A stretch of 64,000 nt of DNA from Streptomyces antibioticus. Its GTDB lineage: Bacteria > Actinomycetota > Actinomycetes > Streptomycetales > Streptomycetaceae. The stretch lies in the NCBI RefSeq assembly GCF_001514065.1, contig NZ_KQ948429.1, positions 124,001 to 188,000 on the forward strand, given 5' to 3'. Shown one piece after another: positions 1-8,185 of this stretch (position 1 is the first letter of the stretch; every line of letters starts with the position of its first letter). The position numbers were made by a program, and so were the translations under genes. The notes under the pieces are model-generated. The model did not search any database. It saw only the letters and a program-made list of their open reading frames with translations, and had not been told where the DNA came from.

Positions 1-947
1 CCAACGGCGCGAACACGCCGCCCGAGGACGACGACCCGTTCGGCTACCTCTACGCCGACGGGCAGGCCAACGGAGCGCAGCCGCCCTCCGGTGGCTACGG
101 CTACCCGAACATCGTCAACCGGACGCGCCCCGTCGGACAGCGCCAGTACGGCCAGCAGCAGACCGCGCCGTACGGACAGGTCCCGCAGCAGCCGGCGCCG
201 CAGCAGGGCGCCTACGGCCAGCCGACCAACGCGCACTACGCCGCGCCGGAGACGTTCCCGGGCGGCGCCCCCACCACGCAGCAGTCGTACGGCGGCCATG
301 GCGGCAACGGCGGCGGGCGCGGCCGCGGACCCAACACCAAGGGCCTGCTGATCGGCGCCATCGCGGTGGTCGCCGCGGTCGTCATCGGCATCGGCGTGGC
401 CATGCTCGGCGGCGACGACGACAAGGACGCGGGCGGCGGCGACGCGTCCGCCTCCCCGTCCGCCCAGCAGAGCAGCGAGCCGAGCCCCTCGAAGACCTCC
501 TCCGAGGTGACCGAGGAGGACCTGCCGAAGATCGACGCGAAGGCGCTCTCGCTGAGCCCCGGCATCACCACCGCGACCGACGTCAAGGGCGCCAAGGCCG
601 ACGGCGGGATCTACCTCAACGGCTTCAACCAGGTCGGCGCCTCGGTCACGTGGAACGTGAGCGGCATCCCGAAGAGCGGCAAGTACACGCTGTACACGGG
701 CTACAGCGTCCCCGGCAAGGACGCCACCGCGACCCTCTCGATCAACGGCACGGCCTCCACGACCCCGGTCGGCATGGACAACTACGCCAAGGGTCCCGAG
801 GGCGACTACGCCAAGGGCTGGACGCAGACGTACAACTACGTCCAGCTCAACAAGGGTTCGAACACCATCAAGATCTCCTGCGAGCAGGGCAACCAGTGCG
901 ACGCCCTCCTCGACCAGCTGTGGCTGGTGAAGGGCTGGGTCAAGTAG
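1..947 (+). CDS. Membrane-anchored protein with extracellular CBM-like domain (5' partial)
   Basis: The gene is open from the window edge (first whole codon at base 3), so its start is missing. The visible N-terminal part, about 110 residues, is rich in Gly, Pro, Gln and Tyr and has low complexity. One membrane segment follows at bases 345-410 (GLLIGAIAVVAAVVIGIGVA). After an acidic Ser/Pro linker comes a beta-rich C-terminal domain of about 140 residues. It contains Trp/Tyr-rich strands and ends in LWLVKGWVK, resembling CBM6/CBM35-type carbohydrate-binding modules. The likely topology is a cytoplasmic disordered tail, a single membrane pass and an outside sugar-binding domain. The domain assignment rests on general pattern only. 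The gene converges on the sugar kinase gene with 7 bp between stops. Confidence 0.7.
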   Translation, partial: NGANTPPEDDDPFGYLYADGQANGAQPPSGGYGYPNIVNRTRPVGQRQYGQQQTAPYGQVPQQPAPQQGAYGQPTNAHYAAPETFPGGAPTTQQSYGGHGGNGGGRGRGPNTKGLLIGAIAVVAAVVIGIGVAMLGGDDDKDAGGGDASASPSAQQSSEPSPSKTSSEVTEEDLPKIDAKALSLSPGITTATDVKGAKADGGIYLNGFNQVGASVTWNVSGIPKSGKYTLYTGYSVPGKDATATLSINGTASTTPVGMDNYAKGPEGDYAKGWTQTYNYVQLNKGSNTIKISCEQGNQCDALLDQLWLVKGWVK

Positions 948-954
948 GAGCGGG

Positions 955-1884
955 CTAGGCCGCGTTGACCCCGCCGGTCACCGCGACCCGCTCCAGCAGA
1001 TCCTCGTAGACCTTCCGGTCGAACTCGCCCGCCACCGGCGCCGCGACCGTCGCCGCCGACAGGGCGACCGCGCGGGCCAGCCGGTCCGGCCACGGCAGGT
1101 GTTCCACCAGCCCCGACAGCAGGCCCGCGACCGCCGAGTCGCCCGCGCCGGTCGGGTTGCCGTGGAAGCGAGTCGGCGGGGTGGCCCGCCAGCGGCCCTC
1201 GGGGGCGGCGGCGAGCAGGCCGCCGGTGCCGAGGGAGGCGACGACCGCGCGGGCGCCCCGGCGCAGCGCGTCCTGCGTGGCCCGCAACGGCTCGTGGGAG
1301 CCGGTCAGTTCGGCGAGTTCGTCGGCGTTCGGCTTGATGAGGTCGGGGCGGGCGGCCACGCCCCGGCGCAGCTGCTCCCCGCTGGTGTCGAGGAGCACCG
1401 GCACCCCGGCCGCCCGAGCCGTCCGCACCAGTCCCGCGTACGCGCCCACCGGCACGCCCGGCGGCAGACTGCCGCACAGGGCCACCGTGTCCGCCGACGC
1501 GAGGAGATCCTCGTACGCCTCCTGGAAGGCCGACCACTCCGCCGGGGTGACCGCGGGGCCGGGCTCGTTGAGCTGGGTCGTGTCGCCGGTCCGCTCGTCG
1601 ACCACGGCGATGGTGCGGCGGGTGGCGCCGGAGACCGGGAGCAGCGCGTCGACCACGCCCGGGGTCGCGGTGAGCCGGTCCTGGATGACGCGGCCGGTGG
1701 CGCCGCCCGTGAAGCCGGTGACCGTCACCTCGTGCCCGAGGGCCGCCAGCACGCGGGCCACGTTCAGGCCCTTGCCGCCGGGGCGTTCCGTGACCTCGGA
1801 GACCCGGTGGGAGGCGTGCGGCTTGAGGGCCGGTACACGGTAGGTGATGTCGAGAGCGGTGTTCAGCGTGACCGTGAGGATCAC
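955..1884 (-). CDS. PfkB-family sugar kinase (1-phosphofructokinase/LacC-like)
   Basis: A 309-residue ribokinase-fold hexose kinase. The N-terminal PfkB signature PGGKGLNVAR lies at about residues 35-44, and the C-terminal GAGDS anion-hole/catalytic motif at 246-250 (catalytic base D249). The opening, ILTVTLNTALDITYRV, is typical of the FruK/LacC/Pfk-2 branch, which phosphorylates fructose-1-P, fructose-6-P or tagatose-6-P. It lies on the same strand as nagK and nagA, about 115 bp downstream of nagA, with its own putative promoter. That context suggests it acts after amino-sugar deamination, for example on fructose-6-P. The substrate cannot be decided from the sequence. Confidence 0.85.
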   Translation of the reverse strand: MILTVTLNTALDITYRVPALKPHASHRVSEVTERPGGKGLNVARVLAALGHEVTVTGFTGGATGRVIQDRLTATPGVVDALLPVSGATRRTIAVVDERTGDTTQLNEPGPAVTPAEWSAFQEAYEDLLASADTVALCGSLPPGVPVGAYAGLVRTARAAGVPVLLDTSGEQLRRGVAARPDLIKPNADELAELTGSHEPLRATQDALRRGARAVVASLGTGGLLAAAPEGRWRATPPTRFHGNPTGAGDSAVAGLLSGLVEHLPWPDRLARAVALSAATVAAPVAGEFDRKVYEDLLERVAVTGGVNAA

Positions 1885-1916
1885 CTGGGCCGACCTCCCC
1901 CGAAGACGTTGCTGAG

Positions 1917-1945
1917 CCGTTTGGTGGGGTGATCATGCCAAACGG
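1917..1945. promoter_or_regulatory. Putative operator upstream of the PfkB-type kinase
   Basis: A perfect 8-bp inverted repeat, CCGTTTGG and CCAAACGG, is separated by 13 bp. It lies 33-61 bp upstream of the kinase start on the minus strand, where a repressor would sit. It does not match the DasR consensus, so a different sugar regulator is implied. No regulator gene is adjacent. Confidence 0.4.
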
Positions 1946-1999
1946 ACGGCGGTCGGCCCAGTCTCCCAGGACAACCGCCGCCCTCAACAGATGGACAGA

Positions 2000-3211
2000 T
2001 CACCCCAGTTGGGGATCGACCACCCATTCACCCCGGCGCATCACGCCCTTGAGCTCGAAGTCGGCGTCGAGAAGGACGAGGTCGGCGTACCTGCCGGGCT
2101 CCAGGGAGCCGATGCTGTCGGACATGCCAAGGAGCCGGGCCGGGTTGGCGGACAGGGCGGCGACGGCGTCCTCCACCGGCAGCCCGTCGACCGTCACCGC
2201 GCGCTGGAAGGCACGGTCGAGGGTGAGCGTGGAGCCCGCGATCGAGCCGCCCTCCACCAGCCGCGCCACGCCCTCACTCACCTCCACCTCCAGCGGGCCG
2301 AGCATGTAGCGGCCGTCACCGAAGCCGGCCGCGTCCATCGCGTCCGTGATGAACGCGACCCGGTCCGCGCCCTTGTGATGGAACGCCAGCTGGAGGGCGG
2401 CCGGGTGCAGATGCGTACCGTCGTTGATCAGCTCGACCGTGATCCGCTCGTCCTCCAGGAGCGCGGCGATCGGGCCGGGGGTGCGGTGGCCGAGGGCGGG
2501 CATCGCGTTGAAGAGGTGGGTCGCGACGGTGGCGCCCGCGTCGATGGCCTCCACCGTCTGCTCGTACGTCGCGTCCGTGTGCCCGATCGCCGCGATGACG
2601 CCGTGCTCGGCGAGCAGCCGTACGGAGTCGACGCCGCCGGGGAGTTCGGTGGCGAGCGTGACCATCCGGGCCTGGCCCCGCGCCGCGTCGATCAGCTTGC
2701 GGACCTCGGCCGGGTCGGGGTCGCGCAGCAGCTCCTCCGAGTGCGCGCCCTTGCGGCACGGGGAGATGAACGGGCCCTCGAAGTGGATGCCGGCGATGTC
2801 GCCCTGCTCGGCGAGTTCGGAGAGCAGGCCGGCGCGTTGGGCGAGGAAGTCCATGTCGCCGGTGACGGTGGAGGCGACGAGGGTGGTGGTGCCGTGGAGG
2901 CGGTGGGTGTGGATGCCGGTGAGTACGTCGTCTGTGGTGCCGGAGGTGAAGCTGGCTCCGCCGCCGCCGTGGTTGTGGATGTCTACGAACCCTGGGATGA
3001 GCCAGTGGCCGGTTACGTCGGTGATCTGGGCGTTCTCCGGTGCGCTGCCGGCGATGCGGGTGCCGTTGATGATCACTCGGCCGTTCTGGACGGTTCCTGT
3101 GGGGAGGACGACCGTGGCGCCGGACAGGATGAGGGGCGCATCGCCGGACGCGGTGTGCGGGTTGAGTGTGGCTGGTCGCGCAGTTCCCCGCGCCCCTTGC
3201 GGCGTTGCCAT
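2000..3211 (-). CDS. nagA: N-acetylglucosamine-6-phosphate deacetylase
   Basis: NagA removes acetate from GlcNAc-6-P to give GlcN-6-P in the cytoplasm. It is an amidohydrolase-fold enzyme. Metal and catalytic motifs are visible: the HNH of DIHNHGGGGASF, FEGPFISPCRKGAHS, GHTDATYEQ, THLFNAMPALGHR and the catalytic Asp in ITDAMDAAG. The ATG at 3211 overlaps the nagK stop (ATGA), which indicates translational coupling. An upstream ATG at 3280 is open but would read far into nagK. The start chosen gives 403 residues, with about 25 more at the N-terminus than I would expect. Those extra codons are largely an interspersed repeat (3168-3198). Expression is probably under DasR, through the dre sites upstream of nagK. 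Confidence 0.93.
   Translation of the reverse strand: MATPQGARGTARPATLNPHTASGDAPLILSGATVVLPTGTVQNGRVIINGTRIAGSAPENAQITDVTGHWLIPGFVDIHNHGGGGASFTSGTTDDVLTGIHTHRLHGTTTLVASTVTGDMDFLAQRAGLLSELAEQGDIAGIHFEGPFISPCRKGAHSEELLRDPDPAEVRKLIDAARGQARMVTLATELPGGVDSVRLLAEHGVIAAIGHTDATYEQTVEAIDAGATVATHLFNAMPALGHRTPGPIAALLEDERITVELINDGTHLHPAALQLAFHHKGADRVAFITDAMDAAGFGDGRYMLGPLEVEVSEGVARLVEGGSIAGSTLTLDRAFQRAVTVDGLPVEDAVAALSANPARLLGMSDSIGSLEPGRYADLVLLDADFELKGVMRRGEWVVDPQLG
3168..3198. repeat. Short interspersed Streptomyces repeat, copy 1 (inside the 5' end of nagA)
   Basis: This 31-bp stretch is identical to 61927-61957, and 30 bp of its reverse complement match 54026-54055. Here it is translated in frame as part of the N-terminal extension of NagA (residues about 5-15). 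Repeats of this type are usually intergenic in Streptomyces, so the coding location is unusual. Confidence 0.8.
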
Positions 3212-4155
3212 CAGGGAGTTACCTCCATACCGGTCGTCGTGTCGAGGAGATCCCAGGCCAGTAGCCCGGCACCCAGGCAACCCGCCGTGTCGCCCAGTGC
3301 CGCCGGGACCACCGACGGCAGCTTCTGGAAAGTGATCCGTTGCCGGATCGCGTCCCGCAGTGGTGTGAACAAGGTTTCCCCCGCCTCCGCCAGGCCGCCA
3401 CCGATGATCAGGGTGCTGGGGTCCAGGAGGGTGAGGGCGGTGACCAGGCCGTCGGCGAGGGCGTCGACGGCGTTCTGCCAGACGTCCCGGGCCCGGGCGT
3501 CACCGGACTCGACCGCTTTCGCGCAGTCCGCCGCGTCCGCCTCCGGGTCCCCGGTCGCCGCCGCCCACGCCTCACTGACCGCCGCCGCCGAGGCATACCG
3601 CTCCAGGCAGCCGACCTGCCCGCACGGACACGGGGTCCCTCCCGGTCGTACGACGATGTGGCCGATCTCGCCCGCGAAGCCGTGGGCGCCCGCCTCCACC
3701 CGGCCGGCGATGCCGATGGCGCCCGCGATGCCGGTGCCGAGGGGGACGAAGAAGAAACGGTCGGCGCCCTGGCCGGCGCCGATGCGGCCCTCGGCGAGGC
3801 CGCCCGTGCGGACGTCATGGCCCAGGGCGACGGGGATGCCGCCGAGCCTCCCGGTGAGCAGCGCGCGCAGCGGGACGTCGCGCCAGCCGAGGTTGGCGGC
3901 GTAGGCGGCGACCCCCCGCTCCGCGTCGACGATGCCGGGGACGGCGACACCGGCGGCGGACGCGGGCTCGCCGAGGTGCTCGGTGCCGTACGCGTGCAGC
4001 TCGGCGGCGAAGTCGAGGATGCCCTCGACGACCGCGTCCGGGCCGCGCTCACGGCCGGTGGCCCGGCGAGCCTGGTGGAGCAGCTCGCCGGAGGGGCCGA
4101 CCAAGGCGGCCTTCATTCCGGTGCCGCCCACGTCGAGGGCGATGACATGTCTCAC
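3211..4155 (-). CDS. nagK: ROK-family N-acetylglucosamine kinase
   Basis: This kinase phosphorylates cytoplasmic GlcNAc (or a related hexose) with ATP. Visible features of the 314-residue ROK protein are the phosphate-binding motif DVGGTGMK (residues 8-15), the catalytic Asp in LGHD (D114), ExGH (163-166) and the zinc-binding CPCGQVGC motif (C176, C178, C183) of ROK kinases. It is the first gene of a nagK-nagA operon with a 4-bp ATGA overlap. Two DasR-type sites lie 28-61 bp upstream of its start and are shared with the divergent lipoprotein gene. In S. coelicolor this pair is the nagKA operon controlled by DasR. That is family knowledge; the sites themselves are seen here. Confidence 0.9.
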   Translation of the reverse strand: MRHVIALDVGGTGMKAALVGPSGELLHQARRATGRERGPDAVVEGILDFAAELHAYGTEHLGEPASAAGVAVPGIVDAERGVAAYAANLGWRDVPLRALLTGRLGGIPVALGHDVRTGGLAEGRIGAGQGADRFFFVPLGTGIAGAIGIAGRVEAGAHGFAGEIGHIVVRPGGTPCPCGQVGCLERYASAAAVSEAWAAATGDPEADAADCAKAVESGDARARDVWQNAVDALADGLVTALTLLDPSTLIIGGGLAEAGETLFTPLRDAIRQRITFQKLPSVVPAALGDTAGCLGAGLLAWDLLDTTTGMEVTP

Positions 4156-4182
4156 GGGGGTAGTGTGGCCCGCCGACCCGTG

Positions 4183-4216
4183 AGAGGTCTAGTCCACTCA
4201 CGTGGTGTAGACCTTA
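4183..4216. promoter_or_regulatory. Two tandem DasR-responsive elements (dre)
   Basis: The known dre consensus is ACTGGTCTAGACCACT. Bases 4183-4198 (AGAGGTCTAGTCCACT) match 13 of 16 positions. Bases 4201-4216 (CGTGGTGTAGACCTTA) match 10 of 16 and keep the TAGACC half. They lie between the divergent nagK and lipoprotein starts. DasR is a GntR/HutC repressor released by GlcN-6-P, the product of NagA, which gives a direct feedback loop. DasR itself is not encoded in this window. Confidence 0.8.
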
Positions 4217-4260
4217 TGTCTGACCTTTCGAAAGTTTCGGAGACCATGAGGGGCTTGGCA

Positions 4261-5526
4261 GTGCAGCGGCGTAGGACAGGAACGATCGCGGTGGTGTCCG
4301 CACTGGGCATGACGGCGGTTCTCGGCGGCTGCGGCCTCGGCGCGGAGTCCGGGGACGTGACCTTGAAGCTGGTCGCCGCCGACTACGGGGACAGCAAGGC
4401 GAACGGCTCCCAGAAGTACTGGGACAAGCTGGTGGCGGACTACGAGTCCGAGCACCCGGGCGTGAAGGTCGACGTCAGCGTCTACTCCTGGAACGACGTC
4501 GACCGCAAGGTCAAGGAGATGGTCGCGGACGGTCACGCGCCCGACATGGCGCAGATCGGCGCGTACGCCGACTACGCCCACGACGACCTCCTCTACTCGG
4601 CGGACGAACTGCTCTCCATCCCCACGCAGGCCGACTTCGTCTCGCAGCTCGCCACGGCGGGCGAGGTGGACTCGACGCAGTACGGGATGCCGTTCGCCTC
4701 CTCCACCCGGCTGCTCTTCTACAACAAGACCCTCTTCGCCAAGGCCGGGCTGACCCCGCCGAAGACCTGGGACGAGCTCGCCGAGGACGCCGCCGCGCTC
4801 AAGGCCGAAGGCGTGAAGTACCCGTACGCCCTGCCGCTCGGTCCCGAGGAGGCGCAGGCCGAGACCATGCAGTGGCTGCTCAGCGGCGGGGGCGGCTACA
4901 CCGAGGACACCGGCACCTACGGCATCGACTCCCCGGCGAACATCGACACCCTCACCTGGCTCAAGGACGACCTGGTCGGCAAGGGGCTGACCGGGCCGGT
5001 CGCGCCGGGGAAGCTGAACCGGGCGGACGCGTTCGCCGCGTTCGCGGACGGCCGGGTCGGCATGCTCAACGGGCATCCGACGCTGATGAAGACGGCCGCG
5101 GCGAAGGGCGTGAAGTTCGGCATGGTCCCCATGCCCGGCGTCGACGGGCCGACCAAGTACTCCATGGGCGTAGCCGACTGGATGACGGCGTTCAAGCAGA
5201 ACGGGCACGCCGAGCAGATCGGGGACTTCCTCGACTTCGTCTACGACGAGAAGAACGTGCTCGCGTTCTCCCGCGAGTACGACCTGCTGCCGGTGACCAT
5301 GTCGGCGTCCGACGCCATGAGCACGGCGAAGCAGGACCAGGACCTCAAGCCCTTCCTGACGGAACTCACCGGCTCCGAGCTCTACCCCGTCGGCAAGGTC
5401 TCCTGGGCGGCGGTGAGCGCGGCGGTCAAGCAGCGGATCGGCAAGGCGGTGACGGCCGGGGGCAGCCCGTCGGCGATCCTCAACGACCTCCAGGCGAAGG
5501 CATCGATGGCGGAGAGCGCGGAGTAG
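4261..5526 (+). CDS. ABC transporter sugar-binding lipoprotein (family 1 SBP)
   Basis: An extracellular solute-binding protein of 421 residues. It starts with a basic n-region, a hydrophobic core and the lipobox LGGC (Cys24), so it should be a lipid-anchored receptor. The mature part looks like a family 1 (maltose/oligosaccharide) binding protein. I chose GTG 4261 because AGGGG lies 7 bases upstream and because ATG 4216 would fall inside the second dre site. ATG 4216 and ATG 4246 are alternatives. Neither permease genes nor an ATPase gene are adjacent, so it must work with a transporter encoded elsewhere. Placement next to nagK and the shared dre sites suggest an amino-sugar or chito-oligosaccharide ligand (inference). 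Confidence 0.85.
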   Translation: MQRRRTGTIAVVSALGMTAVLGGCGLGAESGDVTLKLVAADYGDSKANGSQKYWDKLVADYESEHPGVKVDVSVYSWNDVDRKVKEMVADGHAPDMAQIGAYADYAHDDLLYSADELLSIPTQADFVSQLATAGEVDSTQYGMPFASSTRLLFYNKTLFAKAGLTPPKTWDELAEDAAALKAEGVKYPYALPLGPEEAQAETMQWLLSGGGGYTEDTGTYGIDSPANIDTLTWLKDDLVGKGLTGPVAPGKLNRADAFAAFADGRVGMLNGHPTLMKTAAAKGVKFGMVPMPGVDGPTKYSMGVADWMTAFKQNGHAEQIGDFLDFVYDEKNVLAFSREYDLLPVTMSASDAMSTAKQDQDLKPFLTELTGSELYPVGKVSWAAVSAAVKQRIGKAVTAGGSPSAILNDLQAKASMAESAE

Positions 5527-5559
5527 GGCTTGTCAGTGGTGGGGGCTACGGTCGTCGAC

Positions 5560-5787
5560 ATGAACGACCTGGCCCCCCGAGAACAGGCCATCCTCGCGTT
5601 GGAACGCCGCGGCTTCGCCGGCCCCGGCGCGAAGGAACGTGCGATACGCGAGGAACTGGGCCTGGCCCCGGTCCGCTACTACCAGCTGCTGAACGCACTC
5701 CTGGACGATCCGCGGGCCTTGGCCCACGACCCGGTGACGGTGAACAGGCTGCGCCGGGTGAGAGAGGCGCGCAGATCGGAGCGGTGA
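5560..5787 (+). CDS. DUF3263 family small protein
   Basis: A 75-residue protein beginning MNDLAPREQAILALERR. A helix-rich segment follows, with KERAIREELGLAPVRYYQLLNALLDD, which matches the actinobacterial DUF3263 family. The LGLAPVRYYQLLN part looks like a winged-helix recognition segment, so a DNA-binding role is possible but unproven. In-frame TTG/GTG codons at 5530-5539 could extend it by 7-10 residues. No start has a strong ribosome site. It follows the lipoprotein gene by 33 bp and precedes otsB by 53 bp. Confidence 0.75.
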   Translation: MNDLAPREQAILALERRGFAGPGAKERAIREELGLAPVRYYQLLNALLDDPRALAHDPVTVNRLRRVREARRSER

Positions 5788-5840
5788 CGGCGGGGGCGAG
5801 AAAAAGGCGTGCCGTCCGCCCACGTGGATAGGGTCCCTCT

Positions 5841-6740
5841 ATGGGCAGCCACAAGGACTCCACGGACGACTCCCTGCCGACCCCGAGCCCGATGCCGACG
5901 CCGGTGACCCGGGCCGGACAGGACGGCCTCGCCGCGATGCTCGCGCACCCCGCGAAGACGGTCGTCGCGCTCGACTTCGACGGCACCCTCGCCCCGATCG
6001 TCGCCGACCCGGAGCAGGCGCGGGCCCACCCCGGCGCCGTGCCCGCGCTGGCCGCGCTCGCGCCGAGGATCGCCGCGGTCGCGGTGGTCACCGGCAGGCC
6101 CCCCGGAGTCGCCGTACGCCTCGGCGGCTTCGCCGGTGTCCCCGGCCTCGAACACCTCGTCGTCCTCGGCCACTACGGCGCCGAGCGCTGGGACGCCGTC
6201 AGCGGCGAGGTCACCGCACCCGCCCCGCACCCCGGGGTCGCCGCGGTCCGCGCGGAACTGCCCGGCTTCCTCGACGGCATCGGCGCCTGGCAGGGCACCT
6301 GGATCGAGGAGAAGGGGCGGGCCGTCGCGGTCCACACGCGCAGGGCCGAGGACCCGCAGGCCGCCTTCGACGCGCTGCGCGCCCCGCTCACCGACCTCGC
6401 CACCCGGCACGGCCTGATCGTCGAGCCCGGCCGCCTCGTCCTGGAACTCCGCCCACCGGGCATGGACAAGGGCGTGGCCCTGACGGACTACGTCCGCGAA
6501 CTGGGTGCCGAGGCCGTCCTCTACGCCGGCGACGACCTGGGGGACCTCCCCGCCTTCGCCGCGGTGGAGAAACTCCGCTCCGACGGCGTACCGGGCCTCC
6601 TGGTGTGCAGCACGGGCAGCGAGGAGGTGGCGGAGCTGAAGGAACGGGCCGACCTGGTCGTGGACGGCCCGGCGGGACTGGTACGGCTGCTGGGGCGACT
6701 GGCGGAGGCGCTTCCTCAGGCCCCCAACGCCGCCAGCTGA
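5841..6740 (+). CDS. otsB: Trehalose-6-phosphate phosphatase
   Basis: OtsB dephosphorylates trehalose-6-P to trehalose. The 299-residue HAD-superfamily protein has motif I DFDGTLAPI (nucleophile D45, acid/base D47), a TG motif in VVTGRPP, and late Asp residues in YAGDDLGD. The first 35 residues are Pro/Ser/Thr-rich and probably disordered. It converges with otsA, and the two coding regions overlap by 25 bp at their 3' ends (6716-6740). The two enzymes form the OtsA/OtsB route from UDP- or GDP-glucose plus glucose-6-P. Confidence 0.92.
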   Translation: MGSHKDSTDDSLPTPSPMPTPVTRAGQDGLAAMLAHPAKTVVALDFDGTLAPIVADPEQARAHPGAVPALAALAPRIAAVAVVTGRPPGVAVRLGGFAGVPGLEHLVVLGHYGAERWDAVSGEVTAPAPHPGVAAVRAELPGFLDGIGAWQGTWIEEKGRAVAVHTRRAEDPQAAFDALRAPLTDLATRHGLIVEPGRLVLELRPPGMDKGVALTDYVRELGAEAVLYAGDDLGDLPAFAAVEKLRSDGVPGLLVCSTGSEEVAELKERADLVVDGPAGLVRLLGRLAEALPQAPNAAS

Positions 6741-8113
6741 TCGAGGAACCACTGCGCGGGCGGCAACGCGGTAGCCGCGGCGGCCAGCCGCTTCGTGCGT
6801 TCCGCCCGCTCGCCCGGCGCCATCGTCAGCGCCTCGTGCAGCGCGTCGGCGGTGCCGACCACGTCGTACGGGTTCACCACGATCGCGTCGTCGCCCAGCT
6901 CCTCGTACGCCCCCGCCTCCCGCGACAGCACCAGCGCGCACCCCTCGTCGGAGACGACCGGCACCTCCTTCGCGACGAGGTTCATGCCGTCCCGGATGGG
7001 GTTGACGAGCGCCACGTCGGCGAGCCGGTACGCGGCGAGGGAGCGCGCGAAGTCGTCCTTGACGTGCAGCACCACCGGGGTCCAGCCCGGCGTGCCGTAC
7101 GTCGAGTTGATCTCGTCCGCCAGCCGCTGCACCTCGGCCGTGTAGTCCCGGTAGACGGCCAGGTCCTGCCGGGACGGGTAGGCGAACGCCACGTGCACGA
7201 CCCGCTCCCGCCACTCGGGACGGGTCGCCAGCAGCTGCTCGTACGCGTGCAGGCCCCGCACGATGTTCTTCGACAGCTCGGTGCGGTCGACCCGGACGAT
7301 CGCCCGGCGTCCCTCGCCGATCTCCGCCTTCAGCGCCGTCATCCGTTCGGCCACGTCCGCCTCGTGCGACCGCTTGCGCAGGAAGTCCGCGTCCGCGCCG
7401 AGCCCGTGCACCCCGACCCGGGTGTCGCCGAGCCCGCCGGTGATCTCCGCCGCGCACGCCTCGAACGCCGACGCCCAGCGCCGGGTCAGGAACCCCAGCC
7501 GGTCGGCGCCCAGCATGCCCCGCAGCACCTGCTCGGCCACGTCGTCCGGCAGCATCCGGAAGTACTCCGGCGGCGCCCACGGCGTGTGCGAGAAGTGGCC
7601 GATCCGCAGGTCGGGGCGGAGCTCGCGGAGCATGCCCGGCACCAGGGTGAGGTGATAGTCCTGCACGACGACCGCCGCACCCTGCGCCGCCTCCTGCGCG
7701 AGCGCCTCGGCGAAGGCGCGGTTGTATGTCTCGTACGACGCCCACTGGCGCCGGAACTCCGCGTCGAAGACCGGCTCCAGCGGGGTCTGGTACAGCATGT
7801 GGTGGACGAACCACAGGACCGAGTTGGCGATGCCGTTGTACGCGTCCGCGTGCACGTCGGCCGGGATGTCGAGCATCCGCACCCCGGCCTCTCCCACGCC
7901 GCGCCGCACGGCCTCACGGTCGCCGTCGCTCAGCGCCGAGCACACCCACAGCGCGTCCGCGTCCGACCCGATCGCCGACAGCCCCGAGACCAGCCCGCCG
8001 CCACCGCGCCGCGCGGACAGCGTGCCGTCCGCCTGGACCTCGTACGAGACCGGTCCCCGGTTGGAGGCCACCAGTACCCGCGCAGCACCGAACGTTGAAG
8101 CGATACGAGCCAT
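6716..8113 (-). CDS. otsA: Alpha,alpha-trehalose-phosphate synthase (GT20)
   Basis: OtsA transfers glucose from a nucleotide sugar to glucose-6-P. The GT20 features are visible: VLVASNRGPVSYE at the N-terminus, the glycine-rich RRGGGGLVSGL loop, VVVQDYHLTLVPGML, GHFSHTPW, the RVDRTELSKN donor-binding segment and RDGMNLVAKE near the C-terminus. Length is about 465 residues, normal for the family. ATG 8113 (MARIASTF) and ATG 8122 are equivalent candidate starts. It lies 72 bp upstream of gpgS on the same strand, and gpgS is transcribed towards it, so gpgS-otsA could be one unit. Confidence 0.92.
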   Translation of the reverse strand: MARIASTFGAARVLVASNRGPVSYEVQADGTLSARRGGGGLVSGLSAIGSDADALWVCSALSDGDREAVRRGVGEAGVRMLDIPADVHADAYNGIANSVLWFVHHMLYQTPLEPVFDAEFRRQWASYETYNRAFAEALAQEAAQGAAVVVQDYHLTLVPGMLRELRPDLRIGHFSHTPWAPPEYFRMLPDDVAEQVLRGMLGADRLGFLTRRWASAFEACAAEITGGLGDTRVGVHGLGADADFLRKRSHEADVAERMTALKAEIGEGRRAIVRVDRTELSKNIVRGLHAYEQLLATRPEWRERVVHVAFAYPSRQDLAVYRDYTAEVQRLADEINSTYGTPGWTPVVLHVKDDFARSLAAYRLADVALVNPIRDGMNLVAKEVPVVSDEGCALVLSREAGAYEELGDDAIVVNPYDVVGTADALHEALTMAPGERAERTKRLAAAATALPPAQWFLDQLAALGA

Positions 8114-8185
8114 ACGGATCAACCTAGCCCGGTCACGGATTGCTCAAACGTTCGTCCGGTTCCCCGGGGCACCGGCCCGGCGGGG

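Noticed and set aside
3340-4260. In-frame extension of the sugar-binding lipoprotein upstream to 3340
   Set aside because: It would run antisense through nagK and the dre sites. The signal peptide with its lipobox and the AGGGG site fix the start near 4261.
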